The position numbers and the translations under genes were made by a program. The notes under the pieces were generated by a model, which ran no database searches, was not told where the DNA came from, and saw only the letters and a program-made list of their open reading frames with translations. Below, one piece after another: positions 51,458 to 59,497 of a stretch of 64,000 nt of DNA (position 1 is its first letter; each line of letters starts with the position of its first letter). This DNA comes from Adhaeribacter soli (GTDB lineage: Bacteria; Bacteroidota; Bacteroidia; Cytophagales; Hymenobacteraceae), in contig NZ_VTWT01000007.1 of NCBI RefSeq assembly GCF_008727925.1, forward strand, positions 186,001 to 250,000. Reading direction: 5' to 3'.

Positions 51458-53683
51458 ATGAAAAAAACAACTTTGTTTTTGCTGGCCGGCGCCACCATGC
51501 TGAACGCCTGCAAATCCACCGAAACAAAATCGAAAATAGAAACCAAGAACGGCGAAGTGAAAGTGAAAAGTAACGGCCCTTTGCTTTCCGAAGCCCCGAC
51601 CAAAGAAATTGCCGCACCTTTAACCCAGCGCCTCGATTACCCGGAAACGAAAAAGGTAGACCAGGCCGATGATTATTTCGGTACCAAGGTTTCGGACCCG
51701 TACCGCTGGCTCGAAGACCAGTATTCCGAAGAAACCGCCCAATGGGTAAATGCGCAGAATAAAGTTACGTTTGGCTACCTGGAGAAAATCCCATTCCGCA
51801 ATAATATTAAAGAACGCTTAACCAAGCTTTGGAATTACCAGAAACTGAGCGCGCCTTTTATTAAAGGGGGCAATTTGTTTTACTTCAAAAATGATGGTTT
51901 GCAAAACCAGGCAGTGCTTTATAAAAATAGCCCTGTAAAAGGCGAACCGGAAGTTTTCCTGGACCCGAACAAGCTTTCCGCCGACGGTACGACTTCGCTA
52001 TCCGGTTTTGCCTTCTCGAAGAATAACAAGTACATGGCTTACGGCACTTCTGGCGGTGGTTCCGACTGGAATACCTGGTACGTAATGGACGTGGCTACTA
52101 AAAAGCAGTTATCTGATAAACTGGAGTGGATCAAGTTCTCGGGTGCGGCCTGGCAGGGCGACGGTTTCTACTACAGCCGCTACGATGCCCCGAAAGACAA
52201 AGCCCTTTCAAACAAAAACGAATACCACAAAATCTACTTCCACAAGATCGGAACGCCGCAAAGCGCCGATAAGCTGATCTACGAAGACAAGAACAAACCT
52301 TTGCTGAACTTCAGCGCCCAGACCACCGAAGACGAGCGTTTTCTGCTGATCTACGGCTCGGAAGGAACATCCGGCGGCACGCTGGCTTACAAAGATCTGA
52401 AGGATCCGAAAGGCAAGATCAACTGGCTCGTTACCACTTATGAGTCGGAATATAACGTGATCGATAACGTAGGCGATAAGTTGCTGGTGCACACGAATAA
52501 AAATGCGCCGAACTACAAGCTCGTATTGCTGGACCCGAAAAAACCGCAGGAAGCCAACTGGAAAACCATTGTGCCGGAAAGCCAGAACGTGCTGAGCAGC
52601 GTAACCATGGTAGGTGGTAAAATTATAGCTACTTATCTGAAAGATGCCGCCAGCCAGGTACTTGTGTTCGATGTGAACGGTAAAAAACAGAACGAACTGG
52701 AATTCCCGACCATCGGAACCGTTGCAGGCTTTGCCGGCGATAAAGATACCAAAGAAACCTTCTACACCTTTACTTCTTTCACCTACCCAACGGCCGTTTA
52801 CCGCTACGATATTGCCAACAACAAATCGGAGCTGTTCTGGAAACCGGAAGTAGACGTAAAATCGGAAGAATACGAAACCAAACAGGTTTTCTACACCAGC
52901 AAAGACGGAACCAAGGTGCCGATGTTTATTGTGCACAAGAAAGGCCTGAAAATGGATGGGCAGAACCCAACGTATTTGTACGCTTATGGCGGTTTCAACA
53001 TTTCGCTTACCCCAAGTTTCAGTGCGGTTAATTTGCTGTGGTTGGAGAACGGCGGTGTATACGCCATGCCAAACCTGCGCGGTGGCGGCGAATACGGCGA
53101 AAAATGGCATAAAGGCGGCATGACCCCGAACAAGCAAAACGTGTTCGACGACTTTATTGCCGCCGGCGAATACCTGAAAAAAGAAGGCTATACTTCCACC
53201 GAAAAGCTGGCTATTTCCGGCCGCTCAAACGGCGGTTTACTGGTAGGCGCAACCATGACCCAACGCCCTGACCTGGCGAAAGTAGCTTTCCCGGGTGTGG
53301 GTGTTTTAGACATGCTGCGGTTCCACAAATTCACCATTGGCTGGGCCTGGGTTCCTGAATACGGTTCTTCCGACGATAAAGCCCAGTTCGAAAACCTGTA
53401 CAAGTTCTCGCCGCTGCACAACATCAAGGAAGGCACAGCTTACCCGGCCACCATGGTTACCACCGCCGATCACGACGACCGCGTTGTACCGTCGCACAGC
53501 TTTAAATTCATTTCAGAATTGCAGGAAAAGGGGGGAGGAACGAACCCGTACCTGATCCGCGTAGATGTGAAAGCAGGCCACGGTGCCGGCAAACCAACCT
53601 CGCTGCAAATTCAGGAATGGGCCGATATCTGGTCGTTTGCCTACTACAACATGGGCGTAGATCCGTATGGCAAGGCGAAGTAG
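51458..53683 (+). CDS. Prolyl oligopeptidase family serine peptidase (S9A), lipoprotein
   Basis: The 741-residue enzyme has a signal with NACKSTETK (lipobox, Cys18). Residues 55-460 form the seven-bladed propeller domain starting DYFGTKVSDPYRWLEDQYSE, and the C-terminal hydrolase domain holds GRSNGGLL (nucleophile Ser near 590), DHDDRVVP (Asp near 673) and AGHGAGK (His near 707). It cleaves short proline-containing peptides, probably in the periplasm or at the outer membrane. The length is normal for the family. G/C-rich repeat arms in opposite orientation flank the gene (51376, 53686). Confidence 0.94.
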   Translation: MKKTTLFLLAGATMLNACKSTETKSKIETKNGEVKVKSNGPLLSEAPTKEIAAPLTQRLDYPETKKVDQADDYFGTKVSDPYRWLEDQYSEETAQWVNAQNKVTFGYLEKIPFRNNIKERLTKLWNYQKLSAPFIKGGNLFYFKNDGLQNQAVLYKNSPVKGEPEVFLDPNKLSADGTTSLSGFAFSKNNKYMAYGTSGGGSDWNTWYVMDVATKKQLSDKLEWIKFSGAAWQGDGFYYSRYDAPKDKALSNKNEYHKIYFHKIGTPQSADKLIYEDKNKPLLNFSAQTTEDERFLLIYGSEGTSGGTLAYKDLKDPKGKINWLVTTYESEYNVIDNVGDKLLVHTNKNAPNYKLVLLDPKKPQEANWKTIVPESQNVLSSVTMVGGKIIATYLKDAASQVLVFDVNGKKQNELEFPTIGTVAGFAGDKDTKETFYTFTSFTYPTAVYRYDIANNKSELFWKPEVDVKSEEYETKQVFYTSKDGTKVPMFIVHKKGLKMDGQNPTYLYAYGGFNISLTPSFSAVNLLWLENGGVYAMPNLRGGGEYGEKWHKGGMTPNKQNVFDDFIAAGEYLKKEGYTSTEKLAISGRSNGGLLVGATMTQRPDLAKVAFPGVGVLDMLRFHKFTIGWAWVPEYGSSDDKAQFENLYKFSPLHNIKEGTAYPATMVTTADHDDRVVPSHSFKFISELQEKGGGTNPYLIRVDVKAGHGAGKPTSLQIQEWADIWSFAYYNMGVDPYGKAK

Positions 53684-53685
53684 TT

Positions 53686-53723
53686 GACCCCACCTAAATC
53701 CTCCCCTAAAAACAGGGGAGGAC
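53686..53723. repeat. G/C-rich dispersed repeat arm just after the S9 peptidase stop
   Basis: GACCCCACCTAAATCCTCCC begins it, and CCTCCCCT...AGGGGAGG forms the hairpin. It is in inverse orientation to 51376-51414. Confidence 0.8.
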
Positions 53724-53745
53724 TTTTGAAGATAGACTTTTAGGG

Positions 53746-53782
53746 AATCAGCAGTAACGCTTTGTTGCTGCTGATTTTTTTT
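53746..53782 (+). terminator. Terminator after the S9 peptidase gene
   Basis: AATCAGCAG (53746-53754) pairs with CTGCTGATT (53768-53776), and a run of T follows. Confidence 0.85.
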
Positions 53783-53925
53783 GGGGAAACAATAGCGTTT
53801 CCGAACAAAAAAGTGCCGGTTTTCAGACCGTACCTACATCTTTATGTAATGCCGGTAAGAAGCTGGAAAGAGCGAAAAGGGTTATTTTAGTACAATCATT
53901 TTAAGTAACCTCACCCTCTTTAAAC

Positions 53926-54366
53926 ATGAAAATCAATAAACTCCTTTTTAGCCTGTTTTTAGTCTTTTGTTTAGTGCTTTCGGTGCAGGCGCAGGCCCCG
54001 CAGATCCGCCTGAAGGGCGAGAAAATTTTGGTAAATAACCAGCTCTACGGTTACCTGATCAAAAGTGGTTCGGCCTGGGCCAGGGATTATAGCTTCCAGA
54101 GCACGCGCAACGAAGAACTGGCTTTTGCCAGAGCGGTTACCAAGGAAATGCCGAACGGCCACGTGTACGATTACTACGAAATTACTTTTAAGGGCTTCTC
54201 CCAGAAAGCGGAAATGGACATGGACAATGATTTCGGGCGGCGGTTTGCCTTTGAAATGGTGCTGGATAAAATGGTGAAGAACAATCTGCTCGATCCGGAA
54301 AGCGTGGAAAAATTCCTGGCGCGTTATCCTGCCAACATCTCGAAACGGTTGAGCAGCAATTTGTAA
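53926..54366 (+). CDS. Hypothetical secreted protein
   Basis: The 146-residue product has a signal peptide (FSLFLVFCLVLSVQAQ, cleaved near residue 24). The mature part starts with a beta-rich segment (IRLKGEKILVNNQLYGYLI), then a helix-rich stretch with EELAFARAVTKEM, a strand DYYEITFKGF and a final helical region rich in Met, Asp and Lys. I do not recognise a family. The gene lies between two similar terminator segments (53746 and 54404). Confidence 0.75.
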   Translation: MKINKLLFSLFLVFCLVLSVQAQAPQIRLKGEKILVNNQLYGYLIKSGSAWARDYSFQSTRNEELAFARAVTKEMPNGHVYDYYEITFKGFSQKAEMDMDNDFGRRFAFEMVLDKMVKNNLLDPESVEKFLARYPANISKRLSSNL

Positions 54367-54403
54367 ATACAGGCTTCTTAAGCCGAGCCACAGTTTTGAC
54401 AAG

Positions 54404-54436
54404 ATCAGCAGTAGCGTTTCGTTATTGCTGATTTTT
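54404..54436 (+). terminator. Terminator-like hairpin after the secreted protein gene
   Basis: ATCAGCA (54404-54410) pairs with TGCTGAT (54426-54432), followed by TTTT. The 70-90 bp around it resemble the segment at 53746-53812. Confidence 0.7.
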
Positions 54437-54458
54437 AGTTTTTAGACGAAAAGGATAG

Positions 54459-54611
54459 CGTTTTGAACGGAAAAGTCTAAAGCTGAAAAAGCAAAACCTC
54501 AGCTGGAATGAAATTGCCTTCCGGCTAAACTTTACCGATCTGGCTGCTTTTAGTAAAACTTTTAAGAAAGGTACTGGGGTTTGCCGTATAGGTATGCTGT
54601 TTAAGTTTATT
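54459..54611 (+). pseudogene. AraC-family regulator C-terminal remnant
   Basis: Frame 54459 onward reads ...LKKQNLSWNEIAFRLNFTDL, AAFSKTFKKGTGV and so on, which is the second helix-turn-helix of an AraC/XylS regulator (compare SWNEIAFRLNFTD...FSKTFKKYTGV). A stop at 54456-54458 precedes it, and there is no upstream DNA-binding domain or sensor. The frame then continues without homology through the GGATTTGTAATCC element. This is a fragment of a deleted gene, not a functional protein. Confidence 0.8.
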
Positions 54612-54644
54612 TGCTGCTTTTTATTGTACTTGCATAGTCGCTTT

Positions 54645-54770
54645 TTCGGATTTGTAATCCGAAAATCAGGAGGGCGGATCTGTAATCCGCCTGGGAAAAT
54701 TGGTTATTTAAAGTTGAATAATGTGGATTGTAAATCCTCAGCTCATTACCTTCGGATTACAAATCCAAAA
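54645..54770. repeat. GGATTTGTAATCC repeat element, locus 2
   Basis: Forward copies at 54647-54661 and 54675-54689 and inverse copies at 54725-54737 and 54753-54766 give the same forward-forward-reverse-reverse layout as locus 1. Confidence 0.85.
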
Positions 54771-54910
54771 GTGCAGATGAAATATGTTTTTAAATAGTAT
54801 GGTCTGGAATTGTTAAACCCATTTTGTGGAAGGCTTGCTGCTAATAAGAGCAAAGGCGGCTATCAAGAATCCTTCAATTCGAAGAATAAAAAGATGCATG
54901 GCTTATAGGA

Positions 54911-55192
54911 ATGAGTGATGTTTTTAAATTAATATTCAGACTATGTATTAACTGGTTAGGTTTAATTTATTACCCTATAAGGTTTATATATTTTAGTGAT
55001 TTGGATTATAAAGAAAATGACGACTATACTGTTTTTGTGGAAGCACTTGTTTATTCGGCAGACCTCGTGGTTCCCTTATTTGCTATATACTTCTGCATGA
55101 AATTTAATAAATATTTTTATACTCCGATTTTTATCCATGGATTTTTCTTATCTGGTTTAATGCTTCGACATTTGCTTTGGTTTCTCTTTTAG
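54911..55192 (+). CDS. Small membrane protein, AT-rich
   Basis: The 93-residue frame has three hydrophobic stretches: LIFRLCINWLGLIYYPIRFIYF (residues 7-28), VEALVYSADLVVPLFAIYFCM (44-64) and FIHGFFLSGLMLRHLLWFLF (74-93), separated by an acidic DYKENDDYTVF. Its base composition is distinctly lower in GC than the neighbours, and the codon use is AT-biased, which suggests recent acquisition. I do not recognise a family. No promoter is evident. It is followed by a repeat-rich spacer. Confidence 0.5.
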   Translation: MSDVFKLIFRLCINWLGLIYYPIRFIYFSDLDYKENDDYTVFVEALVYSADLVVPLFAIYFCMKFNKYFYTPIFIHGFFLSGLMLRHLLWFLF

Positions 55193-55310
55193 TCACCCTA
55201 ATATTTTTAGTAAAAGTTATTTTTGGTTATTAAATTGGGTAGTAATCTGTAAATCTGCAAATGAAGTGAAGAGCTAATTTCTTCATCTCCAAATCTCCAA
55301 ATCCAAACCC

Positions 55311-56063
55311 ATGCCCCAAGCCAAAGGAGGAACTTCTCAATTCACCGTCCGTTCGAACGAGATCAATTACCGGGGCGAAGCCACTATGCCGGCGGTGGTC
55401 AGTTATTTTCAGGAAGCCGCCTGGGACAATACCAAAACCCTTGGCATTTCCATGTACGATCTGCTGGAACGCGGCCTTACCTGGGTGTTGCAGCGCATGC
55501 GCATCGAGATGTTCCGATACCCCAAGCACGACGAAAAGGTAACGGTGGAAACCTGGGCTTCGGGTCGGGAGAAAGTGTTCCTGCACCGCGATTTTCGGCT
55601 TTATTCCGAAGCCCAGGAGCTGCTCGGGCAGGCAACCAGCGTGTGGCTCGTAATGGATGTGGAAGCCCGCAAAATGGTAGCCGTTCCGGATTTTATCATG
55701 GCCCACGAAATAGCCCCGGACCACCCGCCGCTGCCCTTCGCCAAAGGGAAGCTACCGGCGCTTGAAACCCCTGCTTACGAAGAACAAATGCCCGTCCGCT
55801 GGCACGACATCGACCTGAACCGCCACGTTACCAATACCCGCTACATCGCCTGGGTTTTAGAGGCCTTACCGGTAGCGTTTCACGAAGAAAAGCAGTTGCA
55901 GGAACTCGATATTATTTACCGCGCCGAAAGCCTGCTCGGCGATACGGTACTTTCATCCGGTGGAAAAGCTTCAGCCGAAAACACCTTTCTGCACAAACTC
56001 ACCAGCCAGCAAACCGGCAAAGAACTGGTGCAGGCCCAAACAAAATGGGGTGCTAGTGATTAG
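55311..56063 (+). CDS. Acyl-ACP thioesterase (FatA/FatB-like)
   Basis: The 250-residue protein is a double hot-dog fold. The first domain has FTVRSNEINYRGEATMPAVVSYFQEAAWD and VETWASGREKVFLHRDF. The second has RWHDIDLNRHVTNTRYIAWVLEALP, where Asn and His are the catalytic residues known from plant FatA/FatB. It releases free fatty acids from acyl-ACP, with chain length not readable. The stop codon lies inside the 34-bp inverted repeat that begins at 56053. A tandem AAATCTCCAAATCTCC repeat leads to its ATG. Confidence 0.9.
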   Translation: MPQAKGGTSQFTVRSNEINYRGEATMPAVVSYFQEAAWDNTKTLGISMYDLLERGLTWVLQRMRIEMFRYPKHDEKVTVETWASGREKVFLHRDFRLYSEAQELLGQATSVWLVMDVEARKMVAVPDFIMAHEIAPDHPPLPFAKGKLPALETPAYEEQMPVRWHDIDLNRHVTNTRYIAWVLEALPVAFHEEKQLQELDIIYRAESLLGDTVLSSGGKASAENTFLHKLTSQQTGKELVQAQTKWGASD

Positions 56064-56305
56064 TGAATAATGATTAGTGATTAGTAGATCTGGAATGAAG
56101 ATCTATTTCTTTTGCTTTCATATTTGACTCAGGCTAAAGACCATTTTAATTGGAAATTGGAATGTTTCAGCCGGTTCGCTGAAAAGTTGGTTTATAAATC
56201 ATCACTACTACAACTTAAATAAGTTGCGGTAGTTATTTAATAGTAACGTAATTTTGGTTGTGTGCAGATCATACTAATCACTAATCATTATTCACTAATC
56301 ACTAG
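56053..56305. repeat. 253-bp spacer bounded by a perfect 34-bp inverted repeat
   Basis: 56053-56086 (CTAGTGATTAGTGAATAATG...) is the exact inverse of 56272-56305. The left arm contains the thioesterase stop codon; the right arm ends six bases before the GNAT start. Confidence 0.95.
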
Positions 56306-56311
56306 AAAAGA

Positions 56312-56800
56312 ATGGAAGTTATCATCCGCGAAGGGACAAAGAACGATCTGGCGGCGGCTTTTGCCTTAATTCAGGAGCTGGCCGAATACGAGAAAGCGCC
56401 GCACGAAGTAACCAATACCCTGGAGATGATGCGGGAAGACGGCTTCGGTACGAACCCGATCTTTAAATATTTTGTGGCCGAAGCGCCGGAAGGCATTATT
56501 GGCATTGCGGTTTATTTTACGGCTTATTCTACCTGGAAAGGCAAAACCATTTACCTGGAAGATCTGGTGGTAACCGAAAATTACCGTCGCTTCGGTATCG
56601 GTAAAAAACTCTTCGATGCGGTAGCCAGAAAAGCCGAAGAACTGGGCACCAAACGCTTTGCCTGGCAAGTGCTGGAATGGAACGAACCGGCCATTAAATT
56701 CTACCGGAAAGCCCAGGCCAACCTCGATGCCGAGTGGATAAACTGCCGCATGACGGATACCGAACTGAAAGCCTACAACGAACGGCAGGCCGTGGCTTAA
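56312..56800 (+). CDS. GNAT N-acetyltransferase (diamine/spermidine acetyltransferase-like)
   Basis: The 162-residue protein has EVIIREGTKNDLAAAFALIQELAEYE, FTAYSTWKGKTIYLEDLVVTENY and RRFGIGKKLFDAVARKA, the acetyl-CoA pyrophosphate-binding loop RxxGIG. The C-terminal WQVLEWNEPAIKFYRKAQAN pattern is that of SAT1/SSAT-like GNATs. It would acetylate polyamines or related amines; the substrate is inferred. Normal length. The start codon follows the TTAGTGA repeat closely. Confidence 0.88.
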   Translation: MEVIIREGTKNDLAAAFALIQELAEYEKAPHEVTNTLEMMREDGFGTNPIFKYFVAEAPEGIIGIAVYFTAYSTWKGKTIYLEDLVVTENYRRFGIGKKLFDAVARKAEELGTKRFAWQVLEWNEPAIKFYRKAQANLDAEWINCRMTDTELKAYNERQAVA

Positions 56801-56824
56801 AGGCATGCGGATCGTTCAAAAAAT

Positions 56825-56858
56825 AAAAAGTCTTCCGGGAGCTCCCGGAAGACTTTTT
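56825..56858. terminator. Bidirectional terminator, 34-bp perfect palindrome
   Basis: AAAAAGTCTTCCGGGAG and its exact inverse CTCCCGGAAGACTTTTT with no loop. It serves the convergent GNAT and DUF4286 genes. Confidence 0.9.
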
Positions 56859-56882
56859 TGCTTTAAAGAATAGCGTTTCTGC

Positions 56883-57188
56883 TTAATCAATAATTTCTAA
56901 TACGGTCCGGAAAGCCACAAAACGGTCTTTGTAGCGTTCAGAGTGCTTGGCCTGTAAAGCCGGAGCATGGTTGCGCTGATATTCCATCAGATCTTCCATG
57001 TTGCGGGCCGTGTACTGAATGGCGTAAGTTGCACCCCCGTGGTCTTCGTCTTCCATTACCCGGGCAATCTGGTTCTTCACGAAGTAAGTAGTAGCCATAA
57101 CTTCCGGAATATGTACCTCTTTCATCCACTGCAGCCATTCTGGGGCTACGGTTTTATCTATGCTGATTGTTACGTTATACAAGATCAT
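56883..57188 (-). CDS. DUF4286 family protein
   Basis: The 101-residue protein has MILYNVTISIDKTVAPEWLQWM, HIPEVMATTYFVKNQIARVM and a DLMEYQRNHAPALQAKHSER end, typical of DUF4286, a small ferredoxin-like alpha-beta fold of unknown function common in Bacteroidota. It is probably cytosolic. A TACCTTTG box ends four bases before its ATG (57193-57200), so transcripts may be leaderless. Confidence 0.87.
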   Translation of the reverse strand: MILYNVTISIDKTVAPEWLQWMKEVHIPEVMATTYFVKNQIARVMEDEDHGGATYAIQYTARNMEDLMEYQRNHAPALQAKHSERYKDRFVAFRTVLEIID

Positions 57189-57192
57189 ATTA

Positions 57193-57200
57193 CAAAGGTA
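57193..57200 (-). promoter_or_regulatory. -7 box (TACCTTTG) abutting the DUF4286 start codon
   Basis: An exact TAnnTTTG match on the minus strand, four bases before ATG 57188. Confidence 0.5.
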
Positions 57201-57429
57201 CGAAACTGCCGGGAAACAGATGCACTGCCTTTTCCTGTAGGTGAATAGTAGTGGTTGAGTTTGCCTGAATATGAGTTAGTTGTAATTTTTTATTGGGTTG
57301 CTGCAAAATTTTTTAAACAAAGCATCGGTTAGTGGGTTTGATAAAATGTTGTGTTTGCAATAAAAAATATTGTTATAAATATTTTGTATCCTAAATATTG
57401 TTACTATTTTTACGCCCCGAAACGAAAAT

Positions 57430-57936
57430 ATGAAAATGAAACTCCTTAAAGTGAAGTTTTTAATTATTCTAACCGCTTTTTGCTTCCTGAATACAGGAAA
57501 CGTACAAGCTACTGCAGGAATTGAGAACGGAAACGAAGGCGTAACCGCTTCGGCAGCAAGCAATGCAGCCATTACGGAAGCGAAATACGACCGCATGATG
57601 CGCATTTTCATAAGCCGCCTGAAACTGGCCTTTTCCGAAACCGACGACACTAAAACGGTAGCCATTTTAAGCCAGTTCTCCCAGCAGTTCCACCAACAGA
57701 CCGACGGCCTGAAACAGGAACTTGCTTCCTCGGTAAAACAACTTTCTAAAGAGGAGACGGCCGCACTATACAAACGCCTGGTAGAAAGATCGCACAACGC
57801 CGAATTAATTGCCCTGATCTTCGACGAGCGGATTACCAGCCGGGTAGATAAAAATCCGGAAATAAAGCAATTGCTGGAAACGCTGCAGGCCAAAAGCCTG
57901 GAAATCCAACAAACCGATCTGCTGGCCCTGAAATAG
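57430..57936 (+). CDS. Hypothetical secreted helical protein
   Basis: The 168-residue product has a signal peptide (KVKFLIILTAFCFLNTGNVQA) and a mature region that is almost all helix and rich in Glu, Lys, Gln and Ala (RMMRIFISRLKLAFSETDD, LKQELASSVKQLSKEETAAL, EIKQLLETLQAKSLEI). No family is known to me. It probably acts in the periplasm. An opposite-strand frame over the same region lacks a credible signal and composition and was rejected. The gene ends 8 bp from the convergent MFS gene. Confidence 0.78.
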   Translation: MKMKLLKVKFLIILTAFCFLNTGNVQATAGIENGNEGVTASAASNAAITEAKYDRMMRIFISRLKLAFSETDDTKTVAILSQFSQQFHQQTDGLKQELASSVKQLSKEETAALYKRLVERSHNAELIALIFDERITSRVDKNPEIKQLLETLQAKSLEIQQTDLLALK

Positions 57937-57944
57937 GGCCTTTT

Positions 57945-59174
57945 TTATTCGTAGTAATCCAGATCTTTCCCGAAACTTTCTTTTAACTGGCTGATGGAAA
58001 ACAGCGCCAGCACAATGCTGATGGCTGCCAGAATGATCGCGCTGGTTTGCAGGCCAACACTTGGACGCATGGCATTAAAAGCCAGCGTCATGGGTACTAC
58101 CGAACCGCGCACAAAATTCGGGACCGTAGTTGCCACCGTAGCGCGTAAATTGGTGCCGAACTGCTCGGCGGCAATGGTAACGAAAACCGCCCAGAATCCC
58201 GAGGTTATTCCCAATCCGAAACAGACAAAGTAAAAGATATTCAGCTCCACACCTTTGCTCAGGAAATAAACGGTTATCATAGCGGCGCTGGATAGCAGAA
58301 AAATCACCATCACCTTGTTGCGGCTTTTCAGCACCTGGCTTAAGTAACCGCTCAGAAAATCGCCGAAGATCAGGCCAAAGTAAGAATAGAAAACTGCTTT
58401 CCCCGCCGAAACTTCGCCCTGTACTCCAAGGCTTTTACCAAACTCCGGTGAAAACGTAATTAAGATCCCGATCACGTACCAGAGGGGAATACCCACCAGA
58501 ATACACATCAAATATTTTTTCAGGCGCGGCCCGTTGGTGAACAAGCTGAAGAAATCGCCGCGCGTTACGCTGGCCTCTTTCAGGTTTTTGAACATACCCG
58601 ATTCGTAAACGCTCACCCGAAGAAAAAGCAAAAGCAAACCCAGGCCTCCCCCAATAAAATACGCGTTCCGCCAGCCAAAAAAATCGCCTACCCAGAAAGC
58701 CAGCAAAGCCCCCGAAACCCCAACCGTAGCCACGATCATCGTTCCCAGGCCGCGCTTTTCCTTCGGCAATACTTCCGAAACCAACGTTACACCCGCACCT
58801 AATTCCCCTGCTAAACCAACGCCCGCAATAAACCGGAGCAACGCGTACTGCTCAATGTTCTGCACAAAACCGTTGGCAATATTGGCCAGCGAATAAAGCA
58901 AAATAGAACCGAAGAGTACGGTTAACCGGCCGCGTTTATCGCCCAGAATGCCCCACAGAATACCGCCAATCAGCATGCCTGCCATTTGCATATTTATCAA
59001 CAGCACGCCTTTATCCAGGTTCTCAGCCGCCGAAATACCCAAGTCGCTGAGGCTTTGAACCCGCACCACGCTGAATAGAATGAGGTCGTAAATATCTACG
59101 AAGTAGCCAAGGGCCGCCACAATTACAGCCGTATTTAAAATTACGGAACGGTTCGTATTAAAATCTTCAGCCAT
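57945..59174 (-). CDS. MFS transporter
   Basis: The 409-residue protein has twelve predicted helices. The first-loop signature GGILWGILGDKRGRLTVLFGS (motif A-like GxLxDrxGR) is near residues 72-92. VGLAGELGAGVTLVSEVLPKEKRGLG follows, and a second half-repeat begins near 215. It resembles metabolite:H+ symporters of the MHS/sugar-porter type. The substrate is unknown. ATG at 59174. The nearby upstream spacer holds a G/C-rich repeat pair. Confidence 0.87.
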   Translation of the reverse strand: MAEDFNTNRSVILNTAVIVAALGYFVDIYDLILFSVVRVQSLSDLGISAAENLDKGVLLINMQMAGMLIGGILWGILGDKRGRLTVLFGSILLYSLANIANGFVQNIEQYALLRFIAGVGLAGELGAGVTLVSEVLPKEKRGLGTMIVATVGVSGALLAFWVGDFFGWRNAYFIGGGLGLLLLFLRVSVYESGMFKNLKEASVTRGDFFSLFTNGPRLKKYLMCILVGIPLWYVIGILITFSPEFGKSLGVQGEVSAGKAVFYSYFGLIFGDFLSGYLSQVLKSRNKVMVIFLLSSAAMITVYFLSKGVELNIFYFVCFGLGITSGFWAVFVTIAAEQFGTNLRATVATTVPNFVRGSVVPMTLAFNAMRPSVGLQTSAIILAAISIVLALFSISQLKESFGKDLDYYE

Positions 59175-59255
59175 AAAGGGAGAACAGTAGGATTTTGCGG
59201 CTAAAAAGTAACGGGGAAATTGTGGTATTTCAAAATGGATAGGATTAAAAAAAAA

Positions 59256-59429
59256 ACAACCACCCCCGAACCCCTCCTTGAAAAGGAGGGGAGCTGTTTT
59301 CTACCGTTTCTCCGGCTTTTTGAGGTTAAAGCGTACTGTTTTCATTCTAAAGGCCGAAATAGAATCTGAAGGATTCTTTAAGGAAGTAAAAGCTCCCCTC
59401 CTTTTCAAGGAGGGGCTGGGGGTGGTTGT
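59256..59429. repeat. G/C-rich dispersed repeat, paired arms
   Basis: ACAACCACCCCC... (59256-59295) is inverse to 59391-59429, near-perfect over 39-40 positions with one indel and mismatches. The centre contains GGCCGAAATAG-type sequence, no gene. Confidence 0.85.
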
Positions 59430-59444
59430 GCTATAAAAAGCAAA

Positions 59445-59470
59445 AGCCCGGCTACAAGAACAACCGGGCT
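59445..59470 (-). terminator. Terminator of the His-rich TonB receptor gene
   Basis: AGCCCGG (59445-59451) and CCGGGCT (59464-59470) form a stem; on the minus strand TTTTGCTTTTT follows, 58 bp past the stop. Confidence 0.75.
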
Positions 59471-59497
59471 AAAATTCAGAGTATAGAACAGAGAAAG

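Noticed and set aside
57276-57893. 205-residue minus-strand frame over the secreted helical protein
   Set aside because: It is antisense to 57430-57936, which has a signal peptide and protein-like composition; the minus-strand frame does not.
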